Positions 37,966-52,070 of a stretch of 64,000 bases of DNA are shown here, piece after piece (the first letter of the stretch is position 1; each line of letters starts with the position of its first letter). This stretch comes from Anseranas semipalmata. Its lineage: Eukaryota > Chordata > Aves > Anseriformes > Anseranatidae. Where the stretch lies: NCBI GenBank assembly GCA_013399115.1, contig VXAA01006474.1, positions 453,173-517,172 of the forward strand, in the 5' to 3' direction. Position numbers and translations under genes: made by a program. The notes under the pieces are model-generated. The model was not told where the DNA came from. It was given only the letters and a program-made list of their open reading frames with translations, and did not search any database.

Positions 37966-38750
37966 AATAAACAAACTGTCGAAACACATTATTCACTTAC
38001 ACTTATTCATTCAGATCTGAGTACTGTTCTGCAGGCAAATAAAGGATTTTTATAATCCTCAATGACAAGTTAGCTTTTTTTTAAATATAGTTCTCATGGA
38101 AATTAACTTTAAAAAGCTATGATTAAATAACATTAAGGTTACACTGATTTACAAGGATCAAGGCTTTCTAAGTGAAGACTGATGCAGTGAGTGAGAAAGA
38201 AAACACATACTGGCTTAAGGCAGCTTGTCATTAAGCCTTGACTGAACTTTGAATTTTTCAAGTTTTGTTGGTTTATGTCCTAACTTCCACTGAAACATAT
38301 TATTTTGTTGTTTATTAGTCTTTGAGACGCTCACCTCTCTAAGTGGCTGTGTGTACTTACGGTAAATTATCTTTTTCAGTCTCAGCATCTTCAAAATTGG
38401 GTAGATGCACACCTGTCAGTAAAGTTCTGTGATGTAAAGAGAGACTGTGAGATACTCCTTATACCTGCACTGCAGGATTAGGCTGTTGTAGTGAAAATTA
38501 ACATGGTACTGATATCGACGTTTTGGAAAGAAATTGTTCATCCTTGTAGTGCTCGACTGTTTAGTGGAAATTATGGTCACAGCTGTCTCTAGCATTAATG
38601 GATATCACTTGGGTATGCATTTTGGAAAACCATGCATTTTAGCTGTCTGAGAAGTTAGTTCCAGTATCTATCTAAAAGGAAGTTAGAGCTAATAGGGAGT
38701 GTTCCAGCTACGTTACTGGTAGTTTGGAGACAGGTCCAAATTTCCCTGAA

Positions 38751-38809
38751 ATATAAGGATCTTGTGTATATATATATAGGTATATACACAAGATATATAT
38801 AAGGATCTT
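38751..38809. repeat. Perfect 14-base hairpin between 13-base direct repeats
   Basis: ATCTTGTGTATATA (38759-38772) is the exact reverse complement of TATATACACAAGAT (38781-38794), with an eight-base spacer. The hairpin is bracketed by direct copies of ATATAAGGATCTT at 38751-38763 and 38797-38809, the first overlapping the left arm. It may have arisen by replication slippage through a TA-rich palindrome. No transposase or known miniature element is associated. Confidence 0.9.
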
Positions 38810-40795
38810 AAGGCACCCTGAATGATGGGCAAAGGAGTAAGCAAAAGAATCTCAACCACAAAATCTCAATCTGAAATGCACAATATGAAAAAGTTTTCTA
38901 TATTTTCTTCAGAAATTTCATAATTCCTTTCTGATGGAAAGAGTCTAATATTCTGCCCCCACAACTGTTCTCTTTATGTATTTGTCTTTTAGAAGGAACT
39001 TCATAATTCAGGATTAGCACATTATTTTACCATCCTTCTACAAGTGCATTAATATGTTCTTGCTCCAAGCAGCAATACCTTTCCATCCTACACCATGCTA
39101 TGCTAGCTCTATTTAAGTGGTGCTACTTGTGTATACCAGTTAAGACACTGCAAAATTATTGCTATCCTTTGAAAAGGTATGGAGAAGAGGAGGTTGTTTG
39201 CATTACAGAGTTGTTCCATATATTTTCTTTGTAAACAACACTTTCTGATTATACCCAGGCAAAAAACGTTGCTTCTTGAGGTACTTGCTTGTTGCTCAGT
39301 TTCCCTGAGAAAACCTTCTCTCTCTTAGTTCACTCTCCAGAGCCTGTTGATGCAAGGCTGGTATTGTTTGACTCTACACATTTTAAACTCTACGTTGAGA
39401 AGAGTTACTGAGGTTATTTCAAACATTTTGTTAAACTCATAGCAGCCCTCTCAAAGGAATGCTTGGCTGCAAACTACCTCTTATCCTGGGTGACAGAAAA
39501 CATGAGAAAAGCTTTTGAGTAGAGTTAGATTGAGGTCCAGGCAGCCAGAAGTGCTGGTCAACTCATGTTGCCATTAGGTGATTAATAGGTGTTTATTTTT
39601 AGGGCTGGAAGTAATAGGCCATCCTAAGGCCAGTGCAAGATGATATCTGAATAATCTGTGAGTGCCTCATAGTTTGCAGAAATCCTTTCTTTCTGTGCAG
39701 CTGTTTATCTGGTGACAGTGCTTGCCAGAGTGATAGGATATGCCAAAAGTGCATTTAAGAGGGGATGCAGGACTGCTCTCACAGCAATTTATGTTTAATA
39801 ATTACTGTAAAATGGAATCTAATCGGAAAAGTTGTACAGCAAATTTTGATAGCAAAAATGTTCATAAATAAATGCATTATATACCTGTGTTTAGCATTTG
39901 CTGAATATAAGTCTTTGAATCAGCATTAAAGATAACTCAAGATATTTTGAATGAATTATTACACAATTCTGTATCTCAGAATCCTTATACACAAATATAC
40001 AGTAAAACAAACAATGTAACAGATGAATTAACAAATGGAGGACAGCTCATTTGCACTTCCAACTTCTCAGATCAGAGAATTAGTCCAAGACTGGATAGTA
40101 AATCACACTGAGTATCTTCACACAATGTTGCTTAGCAGTTTAACTGCCAAACACACCATTGTGCGTAATTGACAGGCAGAAATATTTTGTGTGTGATGCT
40201 GTACTTAAATTTACTGTCTCTGAAAGTGTAAGTCACCTATCTGTATTAAGCAGGGAACAGATGAAAAAGAAAATACTGCATCTGCTGCCCGTTATTCTGG
40301 CACCTCATGTCCAGCCAGAAGGAAAGCAAACACCTCCTCCAATGTGGAAAAATATTCTTGCTTTCTTTGGAATATGCTGGCAAATTTTAATTGTGCCTGG
40401 TATTGACATTCTTCACTTTTAATGCCTGAGGCCCTTCAGCTTGCGTCTGAGTTAATACCAGTGTCTGTACAACCCAAGTTGGCCCTGCCTCACTTCACGT
40501 TTGAAAATAACTTAATTTTTAGTTATTTGGAAAATGTGCGTCCTGAGATATGTAAGTTTTCTGTAGCAACTTGTATCACCTGCAAAATATCCACCTCTCA
40601 AAAGAAACTATACAAAAATTTTGCATGGATTTAGGTGGAGAATATTCCAGAGACTAGGACACCATCAAGGCTTCTCGTAGAATTATTACATTCATTATTA
40701 ACTCAAATTGGTGCATAACTGGGGATGTGCAAAGAAGGCTATTTCCTGCCTTTTCCACAAGGAGCAGCTTTTTGCCTCCTTTCTTTTTCACTTTA

Positions 40796-40810
40796 CCCCC
40801 CCCCCCCCNC
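40796..40810. repeat. C-run containing the only ambiguous base
   Basis: Thirteen C are followed by N at 40809 and another C. The N marks an unresolved homopolymer length in the assembly rather than biology. Confidence 0.95.
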
Positions 40811-43194
40811 AATCACAGCTCTACTGTCTGCACCTTCTGAAAAATTCATAATGCTATTTAGATTTATTTACAAGTTATTTATTCTTTCTTAGTATATACC
40901 AACACTAGAAACAATTTAATTTCAACTTTGCTTACTACATTTTGAACCCTTTTGGCTCACCATTAAAGTAAGAAATTCTGTTCACAAGGTATACAAATGT
41001 ACACTGACATATAAGGGAGTCTAGGAGGAAGGAGAGGAAGAATCAGAGGAAAATACTTGTGCAGGTCTAGAAGCAATAGCAGATTTGTCAAGATAGCCAG
41101 TGACATATTACTATCTATGGCTGATGAGAATTGAGCCAGAAGTCTGCAACATGATAAAATAACATTAGTATGAATATTTTCCCTCATATAGTTGTAAGAA
41201 CGTGTTGAAAATAGTGGAGAAGACGTTGGGACTCCGTATTCCCGTGTTTTATTTATCTTTGCCATGCAATTACTAGATTGATCTTGTGTCAAGTTTCTTA
41301 CTCCTTATATGGCATTTGTATGGTAGCTATTCCCAAAGATGGTATGAATGTTATTGTCCCAATAGCCACAAGGTCATTGTGTTAAATATGGCAAAATCCT
41401 TTTAGACAAGTTCAAAACAAACTGAGAGTGACTACAGTTTTTTTTTTCCAAAGGTCAGTATAACATACACACCCGTACTATTCAATTGGAAGACACCATA
41501 AAAACTGCTATATTGGAAATGGAGTCTAATGTCATTAGTAGGTAAGATACAAATAAAACCCATGCAAAATGTTGCAATATCAACATTATGTACAATACAA
41601 GGATTTGTCTCAGTTATTGCTGGTTTAGGTGTCTGGTAACCATCACTGTTAAATATTTTTAACATTTTAATAAAACACAAAAAATCCATTAATCATTGAA
41701 AACTTCTAGTGCAGAATAATCTTTTCACTGTAATTATTTTCTTACCCCTTTTTACTTTACATGAAGTGTATTTTATAAAGGAAAATTGTTGGTTGGCAGT
41801 TTTTAAGGGCATCAAAGATTGCACTAGCATTCTCTTTCAATGAAATAAATAGAGAAAATATTAATGATTGAGTTGCTAGTCCTGTTCAATCCTGCTCTTC
41901 CCTTTAAGACAAAAGCAAAACTAATAGAAAAGAAAAGCAACAAGAAGGAAAATCATGCAATACATATTTTTCCTCCAAAGTAAGTTAAGACTGCAAATAA
42001 GCAGCTTGGAACATCAAGAACAGCCAAACATCAACCAGTGTTAGCAGTCACTCTGAGACTTGGCTAACTTCCACCAGAGCATGGTTACCTTGTTTTTTTT
42101 TTTTTTGTTTCTTACATTGCCTAAAAGCTCAGAGTGAGTATATTAAATTATTAATATCTGTTGTGGGCAGATGTCTTTCCCTTTCCCTTTTTTTTTGTTT
42201 CATGTTTACTTTTTAAAGTGCTTATTTTCTGTTCTCTCTGTGTATGTGATTGTGATGCCAAAGCATTCCAAACACAATGGAGGACAGAGGTTAAAAATGG
42301 TTCCTAAATTCCATAGTTGCTGTTTTCTTACAGGAACCTCCTGAGAAAGCTGTCTCTCACACGCATCCATTTGTCACGAACAGCCATAATGCAGCGTTAG
42401 GAGAGGTGCTGACATAAGGTTTCCATCTGGTCCAACCTGAGCACAGATCACTGTGTATGCTGAAGACGGGAATGACACCTTCAACTTGAACTGAGTAATG
42501 GAAGCCCAATATAGACCATAAAAGACACTTAAGATATTTTTCCTGTCTGTCCCCTCAGTTTATAGTGCTCTTGCAAAAGAGGGAGTTTCCCTGTCTGGTT
42601 AAGCCAGACTGTAGTTAGCTGGGAGGCAAAAAAATAAACAGATAAAAAAAAAATCCCCAGAAAAGCAGAGTCAATAAATAAGCGGGGAGAATAAATAAAG
42701 GGAGAACAACTCTATTATCTCACTAAATTAGACAGTCAGTAAGCATTTAGGCAATTTCAACTGTACCTTTCCTTCCACTTCTAGGATCTCTCCGTACCAA
42801 CCCCTGACTTTTACCAGAGATCTGAAAATCTCTTACTGCTCCTTCGAGGCAGAATTTATACAAAGTTTTAAATAACTGAATCAACTTAGAGGTAGGCCTG
42901 TGCACAATGGACCAGCACACATTACTTAGATACTACATGTTCCTATAAGCCGATACAAGCACACTTGGTAAGCCTGGCATCATCTTCCTGAAGAATCGGA
43001 TCAATCAACAGTGGGAGTCGGAGCTTCTCAGCACCAAGTCTGTGCTACATGAAATTTCTCTAATGACAAAGTTCTCTCCATTACGCTACTAAGATGCACA
43101 CTGACCGATTATCACTTGAAATAGCACAGCACTATTACTATTATTAAGGTACTATTACTATTACAGTTACAAAACACAGCTACCCAGTAAAAAA

Positions 43195-43231
43195 AAACAA
43201 AAACAACAACAACAACAACAACAACAACAAA
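43195..43231. repeat. (CAA)n microsatellite
   Basis: About ten CAA units are flanked by A-rich sequence. A duplicated-looking flank, acagctaccc on both sides (about 43177 and 43247), suggests slippage or a small local duplication around the tract. Confidence 0.9.
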
Positions 43232-46200
43232 AAAACACAAAAAAAACAGCTACCCCATACTTCTTCCCTCCCCACAGAAGTCCCACTAGGAAGTATCTGT
43301 CAACAAGATGCATAAATGGACACAGGCATATACATTTTTTTCCTCAAGCCTCTCTTTCCTTTCTTTTCCTGGTAAAAGAAAACTTGCACTCCTCGCACAG
43401 GTATTGTATTTTCGCTAAGGGTAAATAAGACTTCCACTTAGAGACCTGTGTATCTCTCCCTCTCCACAACTGCTAAACCCACATTAACATTTTTAAAAGC
43501 TATTTCTAAAGCCCTACCAATAGATTAAGCATTATTTTTAGTGAAGTTCAAAGAGAAGAGAGTACAGATTTGCCTGTTCTACCTGATTTCACTATGGCAA
43601 CCGCAGAATAACGGTAAATTCGGGAGATTAAGAGAGCTATAATTCCAGTTGAACCAGCAAAAATAAGAATTAAAAATTCATTTGTATTTTCTTGTTACCT
43701 ATTGGCACTGTGGAACCATTCTTTAATTAAAAAGTCAGACCACATATGAAATGATAGAAATGGTGTAGAACACTACAGAACAGCTTCTATTTGCTTAAGT
43801 ACTGTTTCCACTTTAATGTACTTATTTGCTCTCATTTGCTTAATACTGCCAGTATTTAGTACTGTGCAAATTTATGGAAATCTGACTTTAAAGAGCTTTG
43901 TGGTACTGAGAGATTTTTTTTTTTTTTTTAAATATATACTTATCCTGAAGTGACTTGATGACTTTCTGGAATAAATGAAATAACTGAGTGGACCGTAACA
44001 CTTTCCTGTGCTGTACTGTGAGGTAACATAGGCAATAACATTTCATCACTGTGGGTAAAATAAGCTGACTGGTTTTACCTCAGTTTACTTTGACAAGAGT
44101 CTGTCCATGCCTATAAATAAGGATGGATAAAATATGACAGATTTGTAAACTTTTTCCACGGGCAGTTAAGGACAGTTGTGCCTTTGCACAGTACCTTGCT
44201 TATATACTGCAGGAGTTGGGAGATTTATATAATATTTATGTTAGAGGAAGCCAAACTGTATTTCGCTTTTTAGAAAAAAACAAACCCAAACCAGATACTA
44301 CATTTGGTTTGTTACTGTGTAAATATATAATAAACAAAACTTAATAAAACAGCAGATGTGGTGACAGTAAAGGAAAACTTTTGACTTGCTGATATCAATG
44401 TGTCTGGCAGCCGTGACCAAGCACAGAACGTTTGTTGTTTTAAATAGTAAAGATCCAGAAACCAAAACAAACATTTTAGCCAGTGTTCACGTTATCTCCA
44501 TTTTTTACCACAGATAACTATTCTTTCATACACGATCTACAATTTAACAGTAACATGCCAAAAATATTACTACAGTACTTTTCGAACCTACACATAGAGA
44601 TACACAGACCGTAATAAAGAACTGAAATTTCCCTTTGCATTCCCACAGGAAGAAGGAATCAAGCTGTGTAGCAGTTGATCAGTAATGGGAAGCAAAGTGA
44701 TGCAGCTATGGAAAAATAATCCTATGAAGACCTGGGGAGAGAGATTTTCAGTAAAATTCTAGAAGTATTGCATTTGCTTAAAGACTTGCTTAGCACTCAT
44801 CTGGAATCTGCAGTCAGGACATTCAGGAAAAACATCCTGTAACTGCCCGATACAGAGCAAGGTTACTACAGTGTCCAGGGAAATGAACAGTTGGTCATAG
44901 GAAAGACAAAATGAACTCAGCCTTTGCAGCATAAGAGAGCCAAGAAGAGAAGAGGTGTAATTGTTCTCTGTCTGCACATCCAGTGGGTCAATGCTCTGGG
45001 CCTAGAACAATCTCCCATTTAGGGTAGTGGGACCAAAATGCTTCAAATGCTTTAAAAATCAAACTTGATGAAGTTTAACAAATGGGTTATAAGACGTGGT
45101 GTTTATGATAGCTGGGGACTAGACAGTGACAAAATCTTACACATTTCTAAATGTAGTGCATGAAATTAATATACAAAGTAGTCTCTCAAGCAATTAGAAA
45201 TGATATCACCACTGGTAACAAAATTAAACACAGACCCAAATATTTTTGCCCTACCTGAGGAACAAAGATGAATACCTGTATAAGATGATGTGTATGTATA
45301 AAAGAGGATACCAGAAAGGTATTCAGCATGCAAGAGGATAAGAGTTTTAAAAAAGGTAGGATTAAAAGGAATCTCCTTTTCAAATGAGGAGTATGAACCT
45401 GAACCATTGTTTAATTGCTGTGAAATCCCAGCCCACAGACATAACTTAATAATTTAGTTTTCATAAATAATAATGCACTGTCTGATTTTTATCAAAGGTA
45501 ACATCTTCAACTTGCAAAGGTTCCCTAGGCTTGGAAGACAAATACATAAAGACAAGCAAAATTTTCAAATTGAAGATGTAAATACTTTTCTAATTTCTCT
45601 TTTTGCTTTTACAACACATACGTAACCTCAAGCTCTTCTGGTTCAGTGTTACCCAGCTTACTCTTGCTTAATCCTCAAACCTAGAGTGAAGTAACCAACC
45701 AAATATATGTAGAAAGAAATGTAAACAACCACTAAGGCTCAGAAATCTCAGTAATAGCTACTTCACTAGTTCCCTGTGCTAGTTTTCAAGGAAGAAATAT
45801 TTTATTATCTGTAAGCAATACCCATGCCACTCACACACACTGCTGTTTTTTTAAATTCATTTCTGGATTCCTCTTAAGGTTCTGGTTCTGATGTACACAG
45901 CTCAGAAAAGATTCCTAGGACCAGGTGGCCACCTCCTTGCCCTGACCTGCCTGCATTAGTGAACTCCACATGGATACAGCAGTTCACAAAGCATGGAGCA
46001 AATCTATAGGTAAGTGAAGACACAAACTTCTCAGTGGAGAATCTTCACCTATAAAACAACCTCCTGCCAGAGGTAACGTGACAGGCGGCCTGCCTGCTCA
46101 TTGAGTACGATGCAAGAGCTGCCACATACAGCAAACCTGCCTGTAGTAAAAATGGCTGAATAAGGACAAACACTTTTGCTTACAAATAGAGCTAAATTTA

Positions 46201-49200
46201 ACAGTAAAACTGAACAAAGCAATAGCAACTGAATTGAATGTGACAGCAAAAAAACCCGTTTTATGCACACACTTTATTACAGTTCTTAAGTTTGTGTTTG
46301 TATAGCTAGTGAATTTATACTTCAGCATGTCTAAAACTGAATTACAGACACATGCAGTGGTAATTTTCTTTACAGTCACCTACCAACTGGATGAGTAAAA
46401 ACAGAGCGGAACTATTCCAGAAAACAAACAGCATACACTCAACTCCTTAGTCTTCCCCGTCCAGCCACTTACACAACACAAATGTTTATTGGAAGGACGA
46501 GCCCTAGAGCTTCAGAAATTCAAACACTGAAGAAAGAACCACCTCCATCTACTTCCACATACTGCATCTAACAAGAATCCTTTTCAAATAACATGTTTTT
46601 GGGATATTTAAACAAAAAATAATACAAGGAACAGGAGAGATGAAAAAAACAGAGAATACGCAGTCACAGTGGAATTAGTCTTTGTGAAGAAAAAAATGTA
46701 AAAAGATATGTGAAACTGAGGTGTGGTGTGAAACATCTAGACAACAGTTAAAAATCCAGAAAACATTACATTAGAAAAGCAGACGATTAAGCCACAGTTC
46801 TCATTCAGTATTAACTGGCATTTGCTAACAAACTTGCAATGAAGGCTGTCAATAAGGAAACATGATGACACCGAAATGTTGCCCATTTCAAAAAATATAA
46901 ATGGTCTAAAATAAGTTATATGGGGAGCAAGCAACCACTCTTCTTTGTTTGTGTACAGGGCTATGTGAAATATTATCTGGTCTTAGGATTTTTCCATAAA
47001 CCAAGAGAAACAAATTCAACAATTTTAGTGTACTATCAGATAAGTGAATTTAAATACAAAGCTCTTAATTTACAATAAATATTTTTAACATCAAAATACT
47101 TTTGAAAAATGTTTACCGTTTGCAAATTCCAGTGCTTCCAGATGAATCAAAAAATATATTAATTACAGTGTTGGACTGACTTACAGGTAAATGGAATAGA
47201 TACTTTTAACTGTTTACGTATTTTGGTCATTCTAGATGAATTAGATTAAAAATAAATAATTTTAAGTGCCAGAAAGATAAGCTTAGCAGTTTAGCTTTTC
47301 CAATGTCTAAAAAGAAACACAGTCCACGAATTGTAAAATCAAATGTCAATTTTAAAATATTAGTTGGAAGTAGTAAGCAAACTTGATTATTTTTGGATAT
47401 TTCTGACTTATTACTCTATGTTAAAAAGGTCAGCTTTAAACATACTTTTTTGTCTTATTCAAAGAGTAGTTATTACAATGCTACCTTCAGAATAAGCAAA
47501 GGGTAAATATTTGGCTCTCAAGAATAGTCTTATGGGAAATGTGTATTGTGTTTACTGTTATTTGATGATGAAATGTCAACAGACTAAAATATTTCTATAA
47601 TAAATTATTCCATTCAATAAAAGCATCAATAGTTTGCCTGGTTTTAAAATACAATTTCACTATAATGCATCGAAAGAAATAGCACTAATGTAAAAGCCCT
47701 GCCATGTGCATTAGTCCATATTAAACCACAGTACCCTAGCCCCTTGCTTTAGTGTATTGTTAAAAGTCTGAAAAACCCGCAGCTACAAGGAAATTCAGAG
47801 ATCAGACCAAAAATCTTTACTTACCACTTTGTGCCTAGATATCATAATTCACTGGCTGTATTAAGGATAAGCCAATAATTCAGAATTCCCTGTCTTTGTA
47901 GTTTTAATACAAAAAAACATTACAATAGGCAGTATCTTTAAAAATAGCACCTAATGTTAAGGACATGCATACACACACATAGACTACATGAAATTGTTTA
48001 TATATGTGGTCCTTTTTCAAAATGTGGGGCGACAGTTTTGATTACTTCACTAGAATATAAATAAAGAAATGTTGACCATTCAATCATTCATTGGACTGTA
48101 TGATAGGAGCCTTCCAAATACAAATAAGGAAAATGTATCTATTGTCTCATAAATAATGTTTTGCGCATCAAAGCAAAGAGAGTCAAGTGACAGTTCACAG
48201 GATGCAATGTGAAAAAGCAAGATGGTCAGCATGATGAAGAGGATATTTTTGCAATGGTTCAAAATGTAGAAAAAATATTAATGAACATAAAATTACTCTT
48301 TTCTAGACATTATCATCTCACTTAATACTTCTGATTTTTTCCGCCCACTTTTAACCATTCCATCTTATTCATGATCCCCTTACATGAACGGAAGGTAAAC
48401 AGATGCACTCGAATCTCTTCTGACACTAAAGCATCTCACAGTTGTGTATTTTAATTTCTGGCATACATTATGATCTGTACTTAATGGATCCTCTGTTCTT
48501 ATGCCATTTTGATTATATCAGCATGTGTTTTAGTCATTGATCAGCTACTCCATTTGTCTTTTATATCACAATTTGACATCAATACAAGAAACAGGATGAG
48601 ATGCAAACAAAATGATATAGAATTACTAAATAATAGTTGATCATGAATTATATTTGCAATGCATGTCTTGTCAGTTCCGGATTTAACGGTAGGTAATGAA
48701 CGTTTCTTTGTACTGCACTCCCAGAAACTCAATAAAAGCAAGAAGAAAGAAGCTTCCAGAGTAGAAAAATGCAATTACAAGTTGCTAATCACATCTAAGG
48801 ATTATTGGTCTTTCTTACTAAGAAGTCAGGGATGGAAATTAGATAGCTCTTTGTAGTTACTTGGTGATCTCAGGTGGATCTCTAGTAAACAGTGCTTCTT
48901 CTAAGAAGACCCTACTCTAAATGGAATGCTTTTGGAATTGAGCTTGTTCCCATGAAACTACTCTTCCAGTTGTTATTCTCAACTGCGTAGATACCAGAAA
49001 AGCAGTGCATTTGATGCACTGATGGATGGAAGTTGGAAAGGGCTTTAGCTGCACCACTGTTTACCTGAGCATCAACTGGAAACTCAATCTTTAACATTCA
49101 ATTCAACATCAGACTAAAAATGAAAAGTTTTAATGCAGAAGTTTCCACAATAAAGGAACTCAAATACGATTTGCTTGAACAACATTAAAATTTAGCCATT

Positions 49201-51277
49201 TTTGATGAAACTGAAACATTTTAAATTTCTGACAAAATTTTTCATTTTAGTTTGCTGAAAAATATTTCATCATTAAATGGCAATACCCCCTCCTTTCTTT
49301 TAACATGTTAGAATGTGTTTAGACTTCCTCAACTCTAATGAAGTACTATCAAAAAGAGAGATGATCCTCCAGAGCCCCAAAAGCTACTCACATTAAACAG
49401 AGTGCCATGCAGAACTGCACTTGTTACTTTCTTAAAAATTGCACGAAAGAAAACATTTCAAGTTCACCCAAATAATTGATATATTCTAAGTTGAACCGAA
49501 GCAGACATTTCACTTTGACTTTTATAGCAGAAATGTTGAAACTTATTAAAACTTTGTTCTCTTTCCAAAACCTCTCCCAACAGCCAACAAAAAATTCCTA
49601 AACAAATTTTCTGGAGTGACAATGATTATTTTTAAATATAGGAAAGAAGAATACTGTAAGAAATCAAAGAAATATGTCATTTTGATATCTGATAACCAAA
49701 AGGAATGTTTTGGCATTAATGAACTTATCTCCACTGCAGTCTGATGAAGCTTTTCAGATTTTTAGTACTTGCTTATCTTTGTTAATACACTCAGGCATGT
49801 GTATATCTACTGAGAGGTCTGCTTTAATGGCTGAAAGTTTGCTCTGCCAACAGGAAATGGTAAAAGACTCCAAAAATTAATATTATTAGCAGTTTGTCTT
49901 CCACAAACAAGGCTATCCACTTTTAGACCTCCAGAAATGCAAGGCTAGGAGAAATATAAGAAATACACTACAAGAACCCAAACCCAGAAACTGGAAAACA
50001 GGGAAAAAAAAACAAGAACCCCACAAAACTGGAGGTAAGCTTCATATCATCAGCCACACATAAAACATTTTCAGCCAGACAACTTTAACCCAATATTTAT
50101 TTTGCACTTCACTGTCCCGTCTTTTAACTTAAAGTTGTTTATAAATTTTTTGTGAAAAGATTCCTGGGGAATAAGCTCAGAGATAGAGCTAACCTGATGA
50201 TTTATACTGTTGCTGTAGTAACATAAAAAAGGGGCATGGTTAGAGATATGTGTACATACACATGAATACATATGTATATATATACAGGAGAGAGCGAGAG
50301 AGCACTCGAGAGATGGGGTTCCCTGTTCTAAATTTATCTTGGTCTTTTTTTCCCCCTCATGATCAGGCAAATGTAGTGAGACTTGAGTAACTTTACAACC
50401 ATTTCTGTGCACCACCCCTGGTTTCTAAATCATACATTTAGGATCTGTGTTAAAGGAATTTTTTTTTCCCCCCAAATAAATATTAAGTATACATTTATTA
50501 AATTGGTTAAGGTAAAGTACAGGATAAACAGGAATAATCTGCCCTTCTTATCACAAAGTGTGACTGTTCTTAATTATACTTTCATGGGATTTACCTGAAT
50601 TCCATGAGGACAAATGCTTTCTTTTTAGAATTAGTTTCATCAGGACTTCAATACAATGCATAGAAGGAATTTAAAATATTTTTTGGGGGGGTATTTTTTA
50701 ATTTCTATTTGTTTTGTAAACCAAAAAGATTGCACAACTTATTTTCAGTGTAGTTGATTCCATATGTACAAAATCAACATGAATATCATAGTACAACTTT
50801 TATTGCAGGACAGACTAAATTTAGCAAGACATTGCTCTGAGTAAAGAGAAAGTTGCATATTTTCTGAATGACTGATCTTAAGAACAAAGAAATAAGGAAA
50901 GCACTGTTAAAATGGATATTTTTGTAATAAATGTATAGCTTAAAAATACCTTACTTTTCATACACAGACTGAAGTTCACTGCAAAATTGTAAGGTTTTTT
51001 GCTTTCACTTAGCAGTTTGGAAAACTAGCTTGAACTTTATTACTCTCCTGACCAAAACTCTTAATTTGTTAGTCTGATTTTATCAATGGTTAGAGACATT
51101 TTTTGCATGCTTATCCTTAAGCTTAAATAGCTTTCTGCTATGTTTAACCCTCTGATGTACCTAGAGAAAACAAACATATTTGCTCATATTTAACTCACTC
51201 TGTGCTGGGACAAAACAGACTTGAGGTACTGCAGACTGCTTTTTCTTCTCTGCTGAAAGTGACTGAGCACCTGAAGT

Positions 51278-51336
51278 GCTCCCACAAAATGAATGCAACC
51301 TTAAAAATAACGTAGATGTAATGCAGAGTGGTACAA
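51278..51336 (+). repeat. Direct repeat, copy 1
   Basis: This begins gctcccacaaaatgaatgca and continues through a ttaaaaataa and gtagatgta block. It aligns without gaps to 51634-51692, with about seven differences in 56 bases by my count. The two copies are 356 bases apart in the same orientation. The unit matches no repeat family I know. It could be a local segmental duplication or two pieces of an unknown interspersed element. Confidence 0.85.
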
Positions 51337-51633
51337 TTAATTTGGAGAATAATACTTTAGTTGCTTTAAGGAGCAAAATATAGGACTGTTCAGTATCTCT
51401 AAATCATACACATTTAAACAAAAGTCAGTAAAAATTCACCCTAGGACAAGTCAGGCTTGAGGCCCGGTACACACATTCACCTGGTTTGGCAGGACAATCT
51501 AAATTTTTAAGATATGAAATGTTCCACAACTTAATTATTTCTCAAGCTCCAATATGGCTTTTAGTACCTGCATGTTGTAGAATCATCTAATGTCTTTACC
51601 TGGAATTACTCACTGTAAACAAAAGAAAGTGGC

Positions 51634-51692
51634 GCTCCCATAAAATGAACGCAACCTTAAAAATAATGTAGATGTATTACAGAGTTGTAAAG
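51634..51692 (+). repeat. Direct repeat, copy 2
   Basis: This begins gctcccataaaatgaacgca and is the partner of 51278-51336. Similarity decays on both sides, although actttagtt near 51355 and actttattt near 51694 hint that the duplicated unit may have been longer. Confidence 0.85.
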
Positions 51693-52037
51693 TACTTTAT
51701 TTACAGTTACAGTTCTTTTTCCCCTGTGAACAGAAAACTTGATATGATTGAAACTTGAAGCCTGATTATAATATGATATAATATCTGACAAAAAAATCTT
51801 TTAAGCATTCTAAAGAAATTAACTGATACCAAGGGGAAGTGCTAAGAAACAGGTCAAGAGTTACTTTAACATATCAATATATTCAAGCAAACTTTTTTTT
51901 CCCTAAAACAATGAAATACGATAAAAACAGTTAATTTGTCTTGTTTTCTTACTATGTGATGAAACATTATCTTAGAGAACCCAATGACTATTGTAACATT
52001 TTTATTACCATTACACTTCATTTTTGAACCTAAACTA

Positions 52038-52070
52038 GACAGGTCAAGTGACAGACAGGTCAAGTGACAG
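52038..52070. repeat. Two perfect copies of a 16-base unit with TGACAG
   Basis: GACAGGTCAAGTGACA is present twice head to tail, followed by a further G. Each junction creates TGACAG, the MEIS/TGIF-type core, giving two such sites 16 bases apart. This may be a chance tandem duplication. Confidence 0.93.

Noticed and set aside
40159..40634. Two adjacent plus-strand frames of 87 and 70 codons
   Set aside because: They could be one frame broken by a shift, but neither half resembles a known protein and the composition matches background.
44759..44977. Minus-strand frame with Cys-rich PECPDCRF motif, considered as a CDIN1 exon or zinc-binding fragment
   Set aside because: It does not match CDIN1, the cysteine spacing is incomplete, and no paired splice sites fit.
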